A stretch of DNA of 64,000 nt, taken from Streptomyces sp. A 4/2 (GTDB lineage: Bacteria > Actinomycetota > Actinomycetes > Streptomycetales > Streptomycetaceae). Shown piece after piece: positions 44,338 to 52,377 of the stretch. Location of the stretch: positions 186,001-250,000 of the forward strand of contig NZ_CALNVW010000007.1 of NCBI RefSeq assembly GCF_940670765.1, in the 5' to 3' direction. Positions within the stretch are counted from its first letter, which is position 1, and each line of letters begins with the position of its first letter. The position numbers and the translations under genes were made by a program. Below the pieces are notes generated by a model, which saw nothing but the letters and a program-made list of their open reading frames with translations, ran no database searches and was not told where the DNA came from.

Positions 44338-45237
44338 TCAGCCCGTCAGCGAGTCGTACCGCTCCTTGACCAACTCCAGATGGAGCCAGCTCTCCAGCCC
44401 GTGCACGCCTTTCAGCGCGCGCAGCTTCTCCAGCGACCCGAGCACGTCGGCCAGCGTCTCGCCGCCCACCGTGCCGATCACATCTGCCCGTCCCACGCAC
44501 TCGGTGGCGAACTGCACCTGGTCCGTGGCCAGCAGGCCGCGCACCCCGGCCGCCCCGCGCTCACCGCCGGAGCGCCGCATCGCGAAACCCGCGAGGTGGC
44601 CCATTCCCAGCGTGCCGGGCCGGACCAGCGCCGCTACCCGGAAGACCCCGGCCTCCAGCAGCCGCAGCGACCTGGAGCGGGCTGCGGCGGCCGACATGGC
44701 GATCCGGTCGGCCAGTTCGGCGTACGACATCCGCCCGTCGGACTGGAGCTCGCGCAGGATCGCGTGGTCCGTCTCGTCCAGAGTCACGGCGCCGGGAGAA
44801 GTCACCGGCAGATACGGGTCCTTGAGCACCCGGGTGTACGGGGTGGTGTCCACGCCCCGCACGCCGGGCAGCCGCCCGATGTCCGCCACCAGGCCGCTCA
44901 GCGCGTCGAAGTCGGTCGTCCTCAGCTCCGCGATGACCGGCCGCTGTCCGGCGGTCAGGGTCACGAAGACCGCTTCGGACAGTTCGGCCACCGTCCGCGC
45001 CACGGGCGCTGCGGGCCCGTCGACCGCGATCGCCACGTGCGCGCTGACCGTACGGCCCTGAACCGCGGGGTGGATGACCCCGACGATCCGCACCACCCCG
45101 TCCTCGATCAGCCGCAGCGCTCTGGCGCGGGCCGCCGCGCGCGACAGGCCGACCTGCGCGGCGAGCGTCTCGTAGGACGTGCGGCCGTCCTCCTGGAGCC
45201 GGTGGACGAGCGCGAGGTCGGTGGTGTCGAGGTTCAT
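44338..45237 (-). CDS. Lrp/AsnC-type regulator with two tandem Lrp modules
   Basis: A 299-residue regulator, twice the normal AsnC length (about 150). Module 1: helix-turn-helix TTDLALVHRLQEDGRTSYET and SRAAARARALRLIEDGVV, then an AsnC-like ligand domain. Module 2 begins at about residue 150: ETDHAILRELQSDGRMSYAE and SAAAARSRSLRLLEAGVF, followed by a second ligand domain ending in HGLESWLHLELVKERYD. Both recognition helices are similar, which suggests internal duplication. The ATG at 45237 has no clear ribosome site, so the mRNA may be leaderless. It probably controls the amidohydrolase and NCS1 genes in response to an amino acid or the transported compound. Confidence 0.9.
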   Translation of the reverse strand: MNLDTTDLALVHRLQEDGRTSYETLAAQVGLSRAAARARALRLIEDGVVRIVGVIHPAVQGRTVSAHVAIAVDGPAAPVARTVAELSEAVFVTLTAGQRPVIAELRTTDFDALSGLVADIGRLPGVRGVDTTPYTRVLKDPYLPVTSPGAVTLDETDHAILRELQSDGRMSYAELADRIAMSAAAARSRSLRLLEAGVFRVAALVRPGTLGMGHLAGFAMRRSGGERGAAGVRGLLATDQVQFATECVGRADVIGTVGGETLADVLGSLEKLRALKGVHGLESWLHLELVKERYDSLTG

Positions 45238-45590
45238 CGGACGGTAAGTCTGTCACGGGCCGCCGGGCGCGAGGCCGGGCTCGGGGGCCACCGTGGGTCC
45301 CGGGGCCGGGCCCGCGTCCCGGCAGCCGGGCTTCGGTCCACCGGCCGGGCTTCGGTCCACCGGCCGGGCTTCGGTCCGCCGGCCGGGCTTCGGTCCGCCG
45401 GCCGGGCTTCGGTCCGCCGGCCGGGCTTCGGTCCGCCGGCCGGGCTTCGGTTCACCGGCTGGGCGCGCCGGGGCTTCCGTCAGGATCGGACCGGCTCCGG
45501 CGCTGCCGTGGCCCGCATCACCGGAACCCCGCCCGCGTGTTCCCGCCGAGGGCCCGTCTCCAGCTCATCCGCCCCCGTAGTGTGCAGGCG
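45238..45590 (+). other. Spacer between Lrp and HAD genes, mostly filled by a tandem repeat
   Basis: A 353-base divergent spacer. Its core is the 19-bp minisatellite at 45326-45458. The remainder is GC-rich without a visible gene. It must hold the promoters of both divergent genes, but no boxes stand out. Confidence 0.6.
45326..45458 (+). repeat. 19-bp tandem minisatellite, seven near-identical units
   Basis: Seven consecutive units of CCGGGCTTCGGTCCGCCGG (variants with ACC in units 1, 2 and 7) begin at 45326, 45345, 45364, 45383, 45402, 45421 and 45440; a partial eighth follows. Units 3 to 6 are identical, so the array expanded recently. Confidence 0.96.
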
Positions 45591-46232
45591 ATGATGGAGA
45601 CGATCGTGTTCGACGTCGGCGAGACCCTCACCCGGGACGACCGGCACTGGCGTTCCTGGGCGGACTGGCTCGGAATCCCCACCCACACCGTGTCCGCGCT
45701 CGTCGGCGCGGTCACCGCCCAAGGGCGGGACAACAACGACGCGCTGCGGCTCCTCAAACCCGGCATGGACATCAACGAGGCCTACCGGGCCCGCGAGGTC
45801 GCGGGCCGGGGCGAACATCTCGACGAGAGCGACCTCTACCCGGACGTACGGCCCGCCCTGTCGGCGCTGCGCAAGCTCGGCTACCGGGTCGTCGTCGCGG
45901 GGAACGAGACGGCGAAGGCCGGTGAGCTGCTGCGCGGTCTCGATCTGCCCGCCGATCTGGTCGTGACCTCGGCGGAGTGGGGCGTGAGCAAACCCGATCC
46001 GGGGTTCTTCGAACGGGTCGTCACGGCCTCGGGCGCCGCCCCCGAGAAGACCGTCTACGTGGGTGACCATCCGCAGCACGACCTCTTCCCCGCCAAGGCC
46101 GCCGGGTTGCGCACCGTGCATCTGCGGCGTGGGCCGTGGGGGCACATGTGGGCCGACGACCCCGACGTGGTGGCCGCTGCGGACTGGCGGATCAGCAGCC
46201 TCACCCGGCTCGCGGCGGCCCTCGCGGAGTAG
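45591..46232 (+). CDS. HAD-superfamily hydrolase
   Basis: A 213-residue phosphatase-type HAD protein. I prefer ATG 45591; GTG 45582 is possible and ribosome sites are weak. Motif I is FDVGETLTRDD, where the nucleophile aspartate is followed by Glu in place of the second Asp. Motif II is VVVAGNETAK, motif III lysine VVTSAEWGVSKPDPGFF, motif IV VGDHPQHDLFPAKAAGL. A cap region lies at about 25-90. It should hydrolyse a small phosphorylated or halogenated compound in the cytoplasm. It stands alone after the 19-bp repeat; the TerB-like gene follows 120 bases later. Confidence 0.9.
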   Translation: MMETIVFDVGETLTRDDRHWRSWADWLGIPTHTVSALVGAVTAQGRDNNDALRLLKPGMDINEAYRAREVAGRGEHLDESDLYPDVRPALSALRKLGYRVVVAGNETAKAGELLRGLDLPADLVVTSAEWGVSKPDPGFFERVVTASGAAPEKTVYVGDHPQHDLFPAKAAGLRTVHLRRGPWGHMWADDPDVVAAADWRISSLTRLAAALAE

Positions 46233-46352
46233 GGCCCTTCGGTTGGATCACGGCCCGGCGGCAGACCCGATGACGCGGTGGGCACTTCCCGCCGCGTCCG
46301 GCCGTTGTCCCTCTGTAAGTGGTGATCTACCTGGTGAACGAGGAGACGGCTG

Positions 46353-46808
46353 ATGGCCCTGTGGGACCGGTTCAAGGACTCTGCGAAGACGATGCAGACG
46401 CAGCTCGAAGCGAAGAAGAACGACCTCAAGAGCGGCGGGTTCCGGGATGCCAGCATGGCCATGTGCGCGCTCGTCGCCGCGGCCGACGGTTCGATCGACC
46501 CCTCGGAGCGGCAGCGGGTCGCTTCGCTGATCGCCACCAATGAGGTGCTGAAGAACTTCACGGCGGACGACCTCCAGACCCGCTTCAACGACTACTGCCA
46601 GAAGCTCACGGCGGACTTCGACTTCGGCAAGGTCAGCGTGTTGCAGACCATCGGCAAGGTCAGCAAGAAGCCGACGGAGGCGCGTGCCGTCATCCAGATC
46701 GGCATCGTCATCGGCGGCGCCGACGGCGACTTCGACAAGTCGGAGCAGGCCGTGGTCCGCGAGGCGTGCTTCGCGCTGGGGATCGCGCCGACCGAGTTCG
46801 ACCTGTAG
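46353..46808 (+). CDS. TerB-like (tellurite resistance family) protein
   Basis: A 151-residue small soluble helical protein. ATG 46353 has AGGAG seven bases upstream. It matches the TerB fold: MALWDRFKDSAKTMQTQLEA at the N-terminus, then two acidic metal-binding repeats AAADGSIDPSERQ and GGADGDFDKSEQ. The end FALGIAPTEFDL is as in TerB. TerB proteins bind metal at the membrane-associated TerC/TerD complexes; stand-alone copies in Streptomyces are common and of unclear role. No terC/D genes are nearby. Confidence 0.93.
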   Translation: MALWDRFKDSAKTMQTQLEAKKNDLKSGGFRDASMAMCALVAAADGSIDPSERQRVASLIATNEVLKNFTADDLQTRFNDYCQKLTADFDFGKVSVLQTIGKVSKKPTEARAVIQIGIVIGGADGDFDKSEQAVVREACFALGIAPTEFDL

Positions 46809-47088
46809 TCCGCCCCGGCCTTGTCCCGCTGACCCCACGGTCGTCGCAACAGCCGTCCCTCCAGGACCCGTTACCGGTTTCCAGGTCTTCCCCGGCTGAC
46901 ATCGCGCCGGGGCGGATCCGACCGCCAGGGCGAAGGCGGCCGTGGACAGCAGCGTCCTGACCAGGTGGAGGCGGTTCCATCGCGGCTCGAATGCCGCGCG
47001 GGCAACGCCGTCCGCCTGGTCGGCCGCGGCGGCGAGCGACCCCGCGGGCAGCGCCATCGCAGGCCCCGGCGGCCCCCTCGCTTCCCCG

Positions 47089-48000
47089 CTACGACACGAT
47101 GTCCTTCCGCGCGAACCCCCGGAACGCGAAGGCGAACAGGACCAGTGCGTACGCCACCGACACCGCCGCCCCCTTGATCATTCCGCCCCATTCGAGCTGC
47201 GGCTGCAGCGCGTCAGCCCAGGCGAACTGCCAGTGTGCGGGCAGGAAGTCACGCCACGAGCCGAGCGCCGTCACCGCGTCCAGTACGTTCCCCACGATCG
47301 TCAGCCCGACCGCACCGCCCACCGCGCCCAGCGGCGCGTCCGTCCTGGTGGAGAGCCAGAACGCCAGCGCGGCGGTGACCAGTTGGGAGACGAAGATGAA
47401 CGCGACGACCAGCGCGAGGCGCGGTACCGCCTGGGAGGCGGCGAGTGCGCCCCCGGTGGGCAGCTCCAACGGCCCCCAGCCGTACGCGACGGTGCCCACG
47501 GCGAGCGCCACCACCGGCAGCACCACCATCGCCGCCAGGCTGAAGCCCAGTGCCACCACCAGCTTGCTCCAGAGCAGCCGGGCGCGCGGGACGGGCGCGG
47601 CGAGCAGGTAGCGCAGCGAGGACCAGCTGGCCTCCGAGGCCACCGTGTCGCCGCAGAACAGTGCGACCGGCACCACCAGGAGGAACCCCGCCGAGACGAA
47701 GAGGCAGGTCGCGGCGAAGTTGGCGCCGGAGGCGGTCGCGGTGTCCATCAGCGTCGGGCCGTTCCGGCCGCTGCCGTTCGGGGTGCCGCCGACCGCGAAC
47801 GCGGCGACCAGGATGAACGGCAGAGCCGTCAGTACCGCGCCCATGGCCAGCGTGCGCCTGCGCTTCCACTGCCGTCGGGCTTCGATGCGCAGCGGCAGGG
47901 TGTGCCGGGCCCGGTAGCCGGGAGCGGTCCCGGCTGCGGTCACCGGACTGTTGCCCGGCGCGTTGTCCGGTGCGTTGTCCGACAGCGCGGTCGTGCTCAT
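47089..48000 (-). CDS. ABC-2 type transporter permease
   Basis: A 303-residue membrane protein. ATG 48000 overlaps the stop of the preceding ATPase fusion (ATGA), so they are one unit. An Arg-rich cytoplasmic start (RIEARRQWKRRRTLAMG) leads to six helices: ALPFILVAAFAVGG, ATCLFVSAGFLLVVPVALFC, VALGFSLAAMVVLPVVALAV, LALVVAFIFVSQLVTAALAF and others. Loop RYLLAAPVPRARLLWSKLVV is the usual ABC-2 signature region. It pairs with the ATPase domain of the neighbouring fusion protein as an exporter; the cargo is unknown. Confidence 0.9.
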   Translation of the reverse strand: MSTTALSDNAPDNAPGNSPVTAAGTAPGYRARHTLPLRIEARRQWKRRRTLAMGAVLTALPFILVAAFAVGGTPNGSGRNGPTLMDTATASGANFAATCLFVSAGFLLVVPVALFCGDTVASEASWSSLRYLLAAPVPRARLLWSKLVVALGFSLAAMVVLPVVALAVGTVAYGWGPLELPTGGALAASQAVPRLALVVAFIFVSQLVTAALAFWLSTRTDAPLGAVGGAVGLTIVGNVLDAVTALGSWRDFLPAHWQFAWADALQPQLEWGGMIKGAAVSVAYALVLFAFAFRGFARKDIVS

Positions 48001-50615
48001 GCGGAGGTGCCTCCGATCAGGGTGAGGAACGCGTCCTCCAGGCGGCGGTGCGCTCCCACACCGGTCAACGGCACGTCCAGGCGGACCAGTTCGGCGATGA
48101 GCGCGGCCGGGGTGGCCCCGTCGAGCCGTACGAGCAGCCCGTCGTCCGTCCGTACGGCGGACCCGATACCGGGCAGCGCGGCCACCTTCCCGGCCAGCGC
48201 CTCGGTGATCTCCTCGGCGGAGGTGACCAGCAGGGTGTCCCCACTGCCGGTGATCTCGGCGACCGGCCCGGCCTGTATCAGCCGCCCCCGGTCCATGACG
48301 ACGAGATGGGTGCAGGACTGCTCGACCTCGGCCAGCAGGTGGCTGGAGACGATCACGGTCCGGCCCTCGGCCGCGTACCGGATCATCACGTCCCGCATCT
48401 CACGGATCTGCGGCGGGTCGAGGCCGTTCGTCGGCTCGTCGAGGATCAGCAGGTCGGGCATCCCCAGCATGGCCTGCGCGATGGCGAGCCGCTGCCGCAT
48501 GCCCTGGGAGTACGTACGGACCGCGCGCTCCAGGGCGTCGCCGAGTCCGGCGATCTCCAGGGCCTCGACGACGTGCGAGTCCTCGGTGGGGCGGCCGGTG
48601 GCCTGCCAGTACAGGTCGAGGTTGGCCCGCCCGGAGAGGTGCGGCAGGAAACCCGCGCCCTCGACGAACGCGCCGACCCGCGACAGCACGGGCGCGCCCG
48701 GCCGGATCGCGTGGCCGAACACCCTGATCTCGCCGCCGTCGGGCGTGATGAGGCCCATGAGCATGCGCAGCGTGGTGGTCTTGCCCGCCCCGTTCGGGCC
48801 GAGCAGCCCGAGCACCTGTCCCTTCCGGACCTCGAAGGAGAGGTCACGGACCGCGTAACGGTCGGCCGACCTGGCGTACTTCTTGCTGAGGCCGGTGATC
48901 CGCAGGGGTACGTCCGCCAGTTCGGGATCGGGCGCCGGAACGGTCCTGCGCCGGGAGACGAGCAGCCCCACCGCGATCAGCGCGCCGATTGCGGGCAGCC
49001 CCCAGACCCACCAGGCGAATCCGGCCGTGCCTGTCCTGAGGGCGGGCACCGTCGGCACGGTCAGGCTGTGCGTTCCGGCGAGCGAGACGGTGTACGTGGC
49101 GGGGGCGGCCGGCGAGGCGTAGCCGAGGTCGGTGGACGCGAGCACCAGCCGCAGCCGGTGTCCGGCCTCGACCCGGTGGTCCACGGCGGGCAGCGTCAGC
49201 TCGACCGTGCGGCCCGCCTTCGCTCCGGTGATCCGGACCGGGGCGACGAGCTGGTGCGGCAGCACCTGCTGCTTGCCGCCGGGCGACACGTCGTACACCT
49301 TCCCGAAGAGCACCGCGTCGTCGGTGGACGACCGCACCCTGACCCGCACGGTCGGGGAGCCGGTGATCGTCCGGGCGGTGGTCAGCGGCGCCGTGTCGAA
49401 GTGCGCGTTCTGCCCGGGGAAGTCCAGGGAGAGCCCCATGCCGAGCCCGGACAGCTGGGAGAGCGCGGCGACGCCCGGCACGGCGGAGATCGCGGGCGGG
49501 GTGCCGCCCGCCGGGCTCTCGACGGTCTGTTCGCGGCCGGTCAGCGGGAGCGGGTGCCCGTCGTGCTCCAGGCCGGGGTAGGTGTCGCTGCTCGCGCCCT
49601 TCAACTGGGTCGCGCCGTCGGTCGAATCGACCCCGCCGGTCCGGGTGACCCGGAAGGCGGGCCCGGTGTCCGCGCCCTTGTCGCCCTTGAGGTACCGGTC
49701 GAACCAGGAGGTGATCCGGCCGTCGATCCGGCTCGTCTCGGCGTTCCCGCCGTCGTGGCCGCCCTCGATCCAGTCCACCGCGACGGGCGCGCCGTTGGCC
49801 TCGATCCGCCGGGCGGCGGCATCGGCCTGTCCCAGCGGGAACAGTGAGTCGGTCTGCCCCTGGACGAGCAGCGAGGGCACCTTGATCCGGTCCCCCACCG
49901 CCGACGGGCTCCGCTCGTCGAGCACCTTGCGGGCCGCGTCGTCCGGCTTGCCGCTCTCGGCGACCCGGTCGTACATCGTGCAGAGCTGCTTCTCGAAGCG
50001 GACGCAGCCACCGCCGCTGTTGATGAAGATCCCGGCCCAGAGCTTCTTGAACACCCCGTCGGGGAAGAGGGAGTCGGCCAGGTTCCAGTAGGTGATCTGC
50101 GGGGCGATGGCGTCGACGCGCTTGTCGTACCCGGCGGCGAGCAGCGAGATGGCGCCCCCGTACGAAGCGCCGGTGACGCCGACGCGCGGGTCCCCGGCCT
50201 TGTCCAGCTGGACCTCGGGGCGCCCGGCCAGCCAGTCGATCAGCCGCGACACGTCCTTGACCTCGTGATCGGGGTCGTTGAGCCCGATCTGCCCGGTCGA
50301 CTTCCCGAAGCCGCGCGCCGACCAGGTCAGCACCGCGTATCCGTCGCGGGCCAGTTGCTGCGCCTGCCCCTTCACGTCGTCCTTGCTGCCCCCGAAGCCG
50401 TGCCCCAGCAGCACGGCGGGCCGCCGTCCGGAGCCGCCCGCGGTGAAGTACGAGGTGTCGAGGCGCACCCCGTCCACCGCCATCACCCGGTCCTCGCGGT
50501 GCACGGGCGCGGGGCCTTCGGTGGCGACGGCCGTCCACGTACCGGCCCCGACCAGGACGGCGAGCGCGGCAGCCGCGCCGGCGACGACCCGGCCGCGGGG
50601 TTTGCGTAGCTTCAT
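47997..50615 (-). CDS. Fusion of an exported S15/CocE-like hydrolase with an ABC transporter ATPase
   Basis: An 872-residue two-enzyme chain. ATG 50615 starts an Arg/Lys-rich N-terminus and signal-anchor helix (VAGAAAALAVLVGAGTWTAV). Residues about 45-520 are an alpha/beta hydrolase of the X-Pro dipeptidyl-peptidase/CocE type: nucleophile GASYGGAISLL, oxyanion region GHGFGG, aspartate after SLLVQGQTDSLFP and histidine in GGHDGG, with a jelly-roll beta domain. A membrane helix (about 527-550, WWVWGLPAIGALIAVGLLVS) separates it from a cytoplasmic ATPase: Walker A GPNGAGKTT, signature YSQGMRQRLAIAQA, Walker B LLILDEPTNGLD. The hydrolase should lie outside and the ATPase inside. The ABC-2 permease follows with an ATGA overlap. 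Confidence 0.92.
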   Translation of the reverse strand: MKLRKPRGRVVAGAAAALAVLVGAGTWTAVATEGPAPVHREDRVMAVDGVRLDTSYFTAGGSGRRPAVLLGHGFGGSKDDVKGQAQQLARDGYAVLTWSARGFGKSTGQIGLNDPDHEVKDVSRLIDWLAGRPEVQLDKAGDPRVGVTGASYGGAISLLAAGYDKRVDAIAPQITYWNLADSLFPDGVFKKLWAGIFINSGGGCVRFEKQLCTMYDRVAESGKPDDAARKVLDERSPSAVGDRIKVPSLLVQGQTDSLFPLGQADAAARRIEANGAPVAVDWIEGGHDGGNAETSRIDGRITSWFDRYLKGDKGADTGPAFRVTRTGGVDSTDGATQLKGASSDTYPGLEHDGHPLPLTGREQTVESPAGGTPPAISAVPGVAALSQLSGLGMGLSLDFPGQNAHFDTAPLTTARTITGSPTVRVRVRSSTDDAVLFGKVYDVSPGGKQQVLPHQLVAPVRITGAKAGRTVELTLPAVDHRVEAGHRLRLVLASTDLGYASPAAPATYTVSLAGTHSLTVPTVPALRTGTAGFAWWVWGLPAIGALIAVGLLVSRRRTVPAPDPELADVPLRITGLSKKYARSADRYAVRDLSFEVRKGQVLGLLGPNGAGKTTTLRMLMGLITPDGGEIRVFGHAIRPGAPVLSRVGAFVEGAGFLPHLSGRANLDLYWQATGRPTEDSHVVEALEIAGLGDALERAVRTYSQGMRQRLAIAQAMLGMPDLLILDEPTNGLDPPQIREMRDVMIRYAAEGRTVIVSSHLLAEVEQSCTHLVVMDRGRLIQAGPVAEITGSGDTLLVTSAEEITEALAGKVAALPGIGSAVRTDDGLLVRLDGATPAALIAELVRLDVPLTGVGAHRRLEDAFLTLIGGTSA

Positions 50616-50719
50616 GCCTGAAACCCTAAGCGCCACCACCGACAAGGGGACGGGCCCCCCGGGGGGAACTGGCGGGCGTACCGGCGGAGTAGCGGCGCGG
50701 GGGTTCGTACCGCAGCGGG

Positions 50720-50776
50720 AGTACGGTCCCGGCGCCACCCGAGCCCCCGGTCGGTCAGTACGGTCCCGGCGCCACC
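50720..50776 (-). repeat. 20-bp exact direct repeat upstream of the hydrolase-ATPase gene
   Basis: AGTACGGTCCCGGCGCCACC is present exactly at 50720-50739 and again at 50757-50776, 37 bases apart, 105-160 bases upstream of the fusion gene start and 30 bases after the end of the nucleotidyltransferase gene. Possible regulator sites. Confidence 0.85.
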
Positions 50777-50808
50777 GGCGACCACGCACGGCCAACGCCC
50801 AGGAGCCT

Positions 50809-51351
50809 TCAGCCGGATCCCTTGCCCGGTGCGTCGAGTGCCGCCTCCAGCCGGACGATGTCCTCGGCGTCCTTGCTCCGGCGCGGCCGTGCGGGATCCC
50901 AGACGGGCGTCATCCGCTTGATCTCGATCTGAACCCGCGCGCTGACGATCGCGCACCGCAACTCCCCGATACGACCGGGCACGGCATCGAGCATCCCCTC
51001 GGGCCAGGGCGTCCCGGCCCAGAGGCCGCCCGCGACCACGACACGGCCGTCCGCATCCCTGTCCAGAAACGTGAAGCTGCTCTCCAGCCCGTCCTTGGCG
51101 AAGTCGAGTTGCAGGCCGGGAGGCGGCCCCGGCACCGGCTGCCAGCCGAGCCGTTGCAGGGCCTCCGCCAGGGCCGGGGCATCGTCGGCCCAGAGAAACC
51201 AGTCGATGTCGCCGTGGTCCCGCGTGACCTCCCCCAGGAAGAAGTCCATGGCCCAGCCCCCGCGAAGCCAGACATCGACCCCGAGGGTCCGGGCCAGATC
51301 CACGGTCCCGGCGATCTGCCGTAGCTGTTGATCAGCGCGCTGCTTGTCCAT
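50809..51351 (-). CDS. Nucleotidyltransferase, aminoglycoside/lincosamide ANT(2'')-LinB-like
   Basis: A 180-residue soluble protein. ATG 51351 lies inside the end of the preceding APH gene (20-bp overlap); there is no clear ribosome site, so coupling is likely. It starts with an N-terminal helix, then the family motif WLRGGWAMDFFLGEVTRDHG and DIDWFLWADD: the GGW and the two acidic metal residues of the ANT/Pol-beta fold. Segment ELRCAIVSARVQIEIKRMTP and the conserved end KDAEDIVRLEAAL follow. Such enzymes adenylate hydroxyls of aminoglycosides or lincosamides; many relatives in soil actinomycetes have unknown substrates. It ends an operon with an APH(6)-like kinase. Confidence 0.85.
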   Translation of the reverse strand: MDKQRADQQLRQIAGTVDLARTLGVDVWLRGGWAMDFFLGEVTRDHGDIDWFLWADDAPALAEALQRLGWQPVPGPPPGLQLDFAKDGLESSFTFLDRDADGRVVVAGGLWAGTPWPEGMLDAVPGRIGELRCAIVSARVQIEIKRMTPVWDPARPRRSKDAEDIVRLEAALDAPGKGSG

Positions 51352-52177
51352 GAGGGGGCAGGGTATGCGGCGGCCACGGGGCAAGAAACGCAGGCGCGCC
51401 CCCGATGAGCGGCGCGGTCGCCCGGCACCATCCGAGGACGCGGGCCGCAGACATCCCCGGTACGAGCGCGGCCAGTTCGACGATCCGCCGCTCCAGCTGC
51501 TGCTCGTCCTCGACCCCCTCGATCACCCAGTCGACGGCGTCGAAGTCCGGGTCGCCGAGGGCCGGCCGGGGATCGATGGCGACGAGCCGCCCGCCTGCCC
51601 CGATCAGTACGTTTCCGGGGTGCAGATCGCCGTGGACCAGCCCGTCGGCGGGCCCGGTGCGCGCCATCTCCAGCGCGGCGGCGCGTCCCCGGCTCAGCAG
51701 GTCCGGGTCGGCGGTGCCACGGCGGTCGGCGAGGTCGTACAGGAAGGTGATCCGGTCGGCGAGCGGCGCCAGTTGGGGCGAGCGGTCATACGTGACCGAA
51801 CGCAGCTCGACCAGCAGCCGGGCCACGTGGGCGAGTTGCCAGCCGCTCTCCATGAGCCGTGTTCCCGGTTCGACCCCGGCGAGGAGCAGGGCCCCGACGC
51901 GGAGGTCCTGGTCGAGCAGCCCGACGACGGAACGGGTGTCGGCCCAGGCCCGCAGCGCTTCGGCTTCGTCGGTGGCGATGACGGGGTCCGGTGTCAGCTT
52001 CAGCCATACGGTTTCACCGTCGCGTAGGCAGCGGTACACCCGTGACGTACCGCCTCCCCCGGCCTCGCCGACGCCGAGCCCCCACCGGACGGCAAGCTCA
52101 GCGACAAGGGCGGGCAACGCGTCGTACCAGGAAGCCACTTGGGGACCGAACCGGGCGATAAGTCGGTCTCGGTTCAC
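51332..52177 (-). CDS. APH(6)-like aminoglycoside/hydroxyurea phosphotransferase
   Basis: A 281-residue kinase. GTG 52177 overlaps the DUF397 stop (GTGA), fixing the start; longer upstream frames run through unrelated genes. It matches the aminoglycoside/hydroxyurea resistance kinase family (streptomycin 6-kinase type): PALVAELAVRWGLGVGEAGG, nucleotide loop GGTSRVYRCLRDGETVWLKL (lysine), the Brenner motif HGDLHPGNVL and metal aspartate IDPRPALGDPDFDAVDW. It should phosphorylate a small hydroxylated compound, possibly streptomycin, but family members also act on other substrates, so resistance is only a possibility. Confidence 0.9.
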   Translation of the reverse strand: MNRDRLIARFGPQVASWYDALPALVAELAVRWGLGVGEAGGGGTSRVYRCLRDGETVWLKLTPDPVIATDEAEALRAWADTRSVVGLLDQDLRVGALLLAGVEPGTRLMESGWQLAHVARLLVELRSVTYDRSPQLAPLADRITFLYDLADRRGTADPDLLSRGRAAALEMARTGPADGLVHGDLHPGNVLIGAGGRLVAIDPRPALGDPDFDAVDWVIEGVEDEQQLERRIVELAALVPGMSAARVLGWCRATAPLIGGAPAFLAPWPPHTLPPHGQAAR

Positions 52178-52377
52178 ATGTGGCCGGACTTCACGGCAGC
52201 CAGGAGAGCGCGCAGACCGTGGGGATCGGTACGGAGTACAGCGCGAGGGGCGTCGCTCTCGCGGAGGTGCAGCCCCTCGGGGGACGCGGCCAACTCTACG
52301 CAGTTGTTGTCGTCCCCCGTCCCGGAGAACGAGGACTTCTGCCAGTTGGTCATCTGAGGCACTGCGGGGCCTTTCAC
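52174..52377 (-). CDS. DUF397 protein, Scr1-partner family
   Basis: A 67-residue small protein. I chose GTG 52377 because AGGA lies four bases upstream and it overlaps the stop of the Scr1 remnant; an internal ATG at 52353 lacks a ribosome site. Core: TNWQKSSFSGTGDDNNCVEL then HLRESDAPRAVLRTD, the classic DUF397 pattern. In Streptomyces DUF397 genes are paired with Scr1-type HTH regulators and are proposed to form a toxin-antitoxin or signalling pair. Here the partner is only a fragment, and the gene overlaps the downstream APH gene. Confidence 0.93.
   Translation of the reverse strand: MKGPAVPQMTNWQKSSFSGTGDDNNCVELAASPEGLHLRESDAPRAVLRTDPHGLRALLAAVKSGHM

Noticed and set aside
45234..45455. 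A 73-codon Pro/Gly/Arg-rich minus-strand frame over the 19-bp repeat
   Set aside because: It only exists because the repeat lacks stops; there is no ribosome site and the sequence simply echoes the repeat.
45326..45458. Possible CRISPR array
   Set aside because: The units are directly joined with no spacers and no cas genes are present, so it is a minisatellite.
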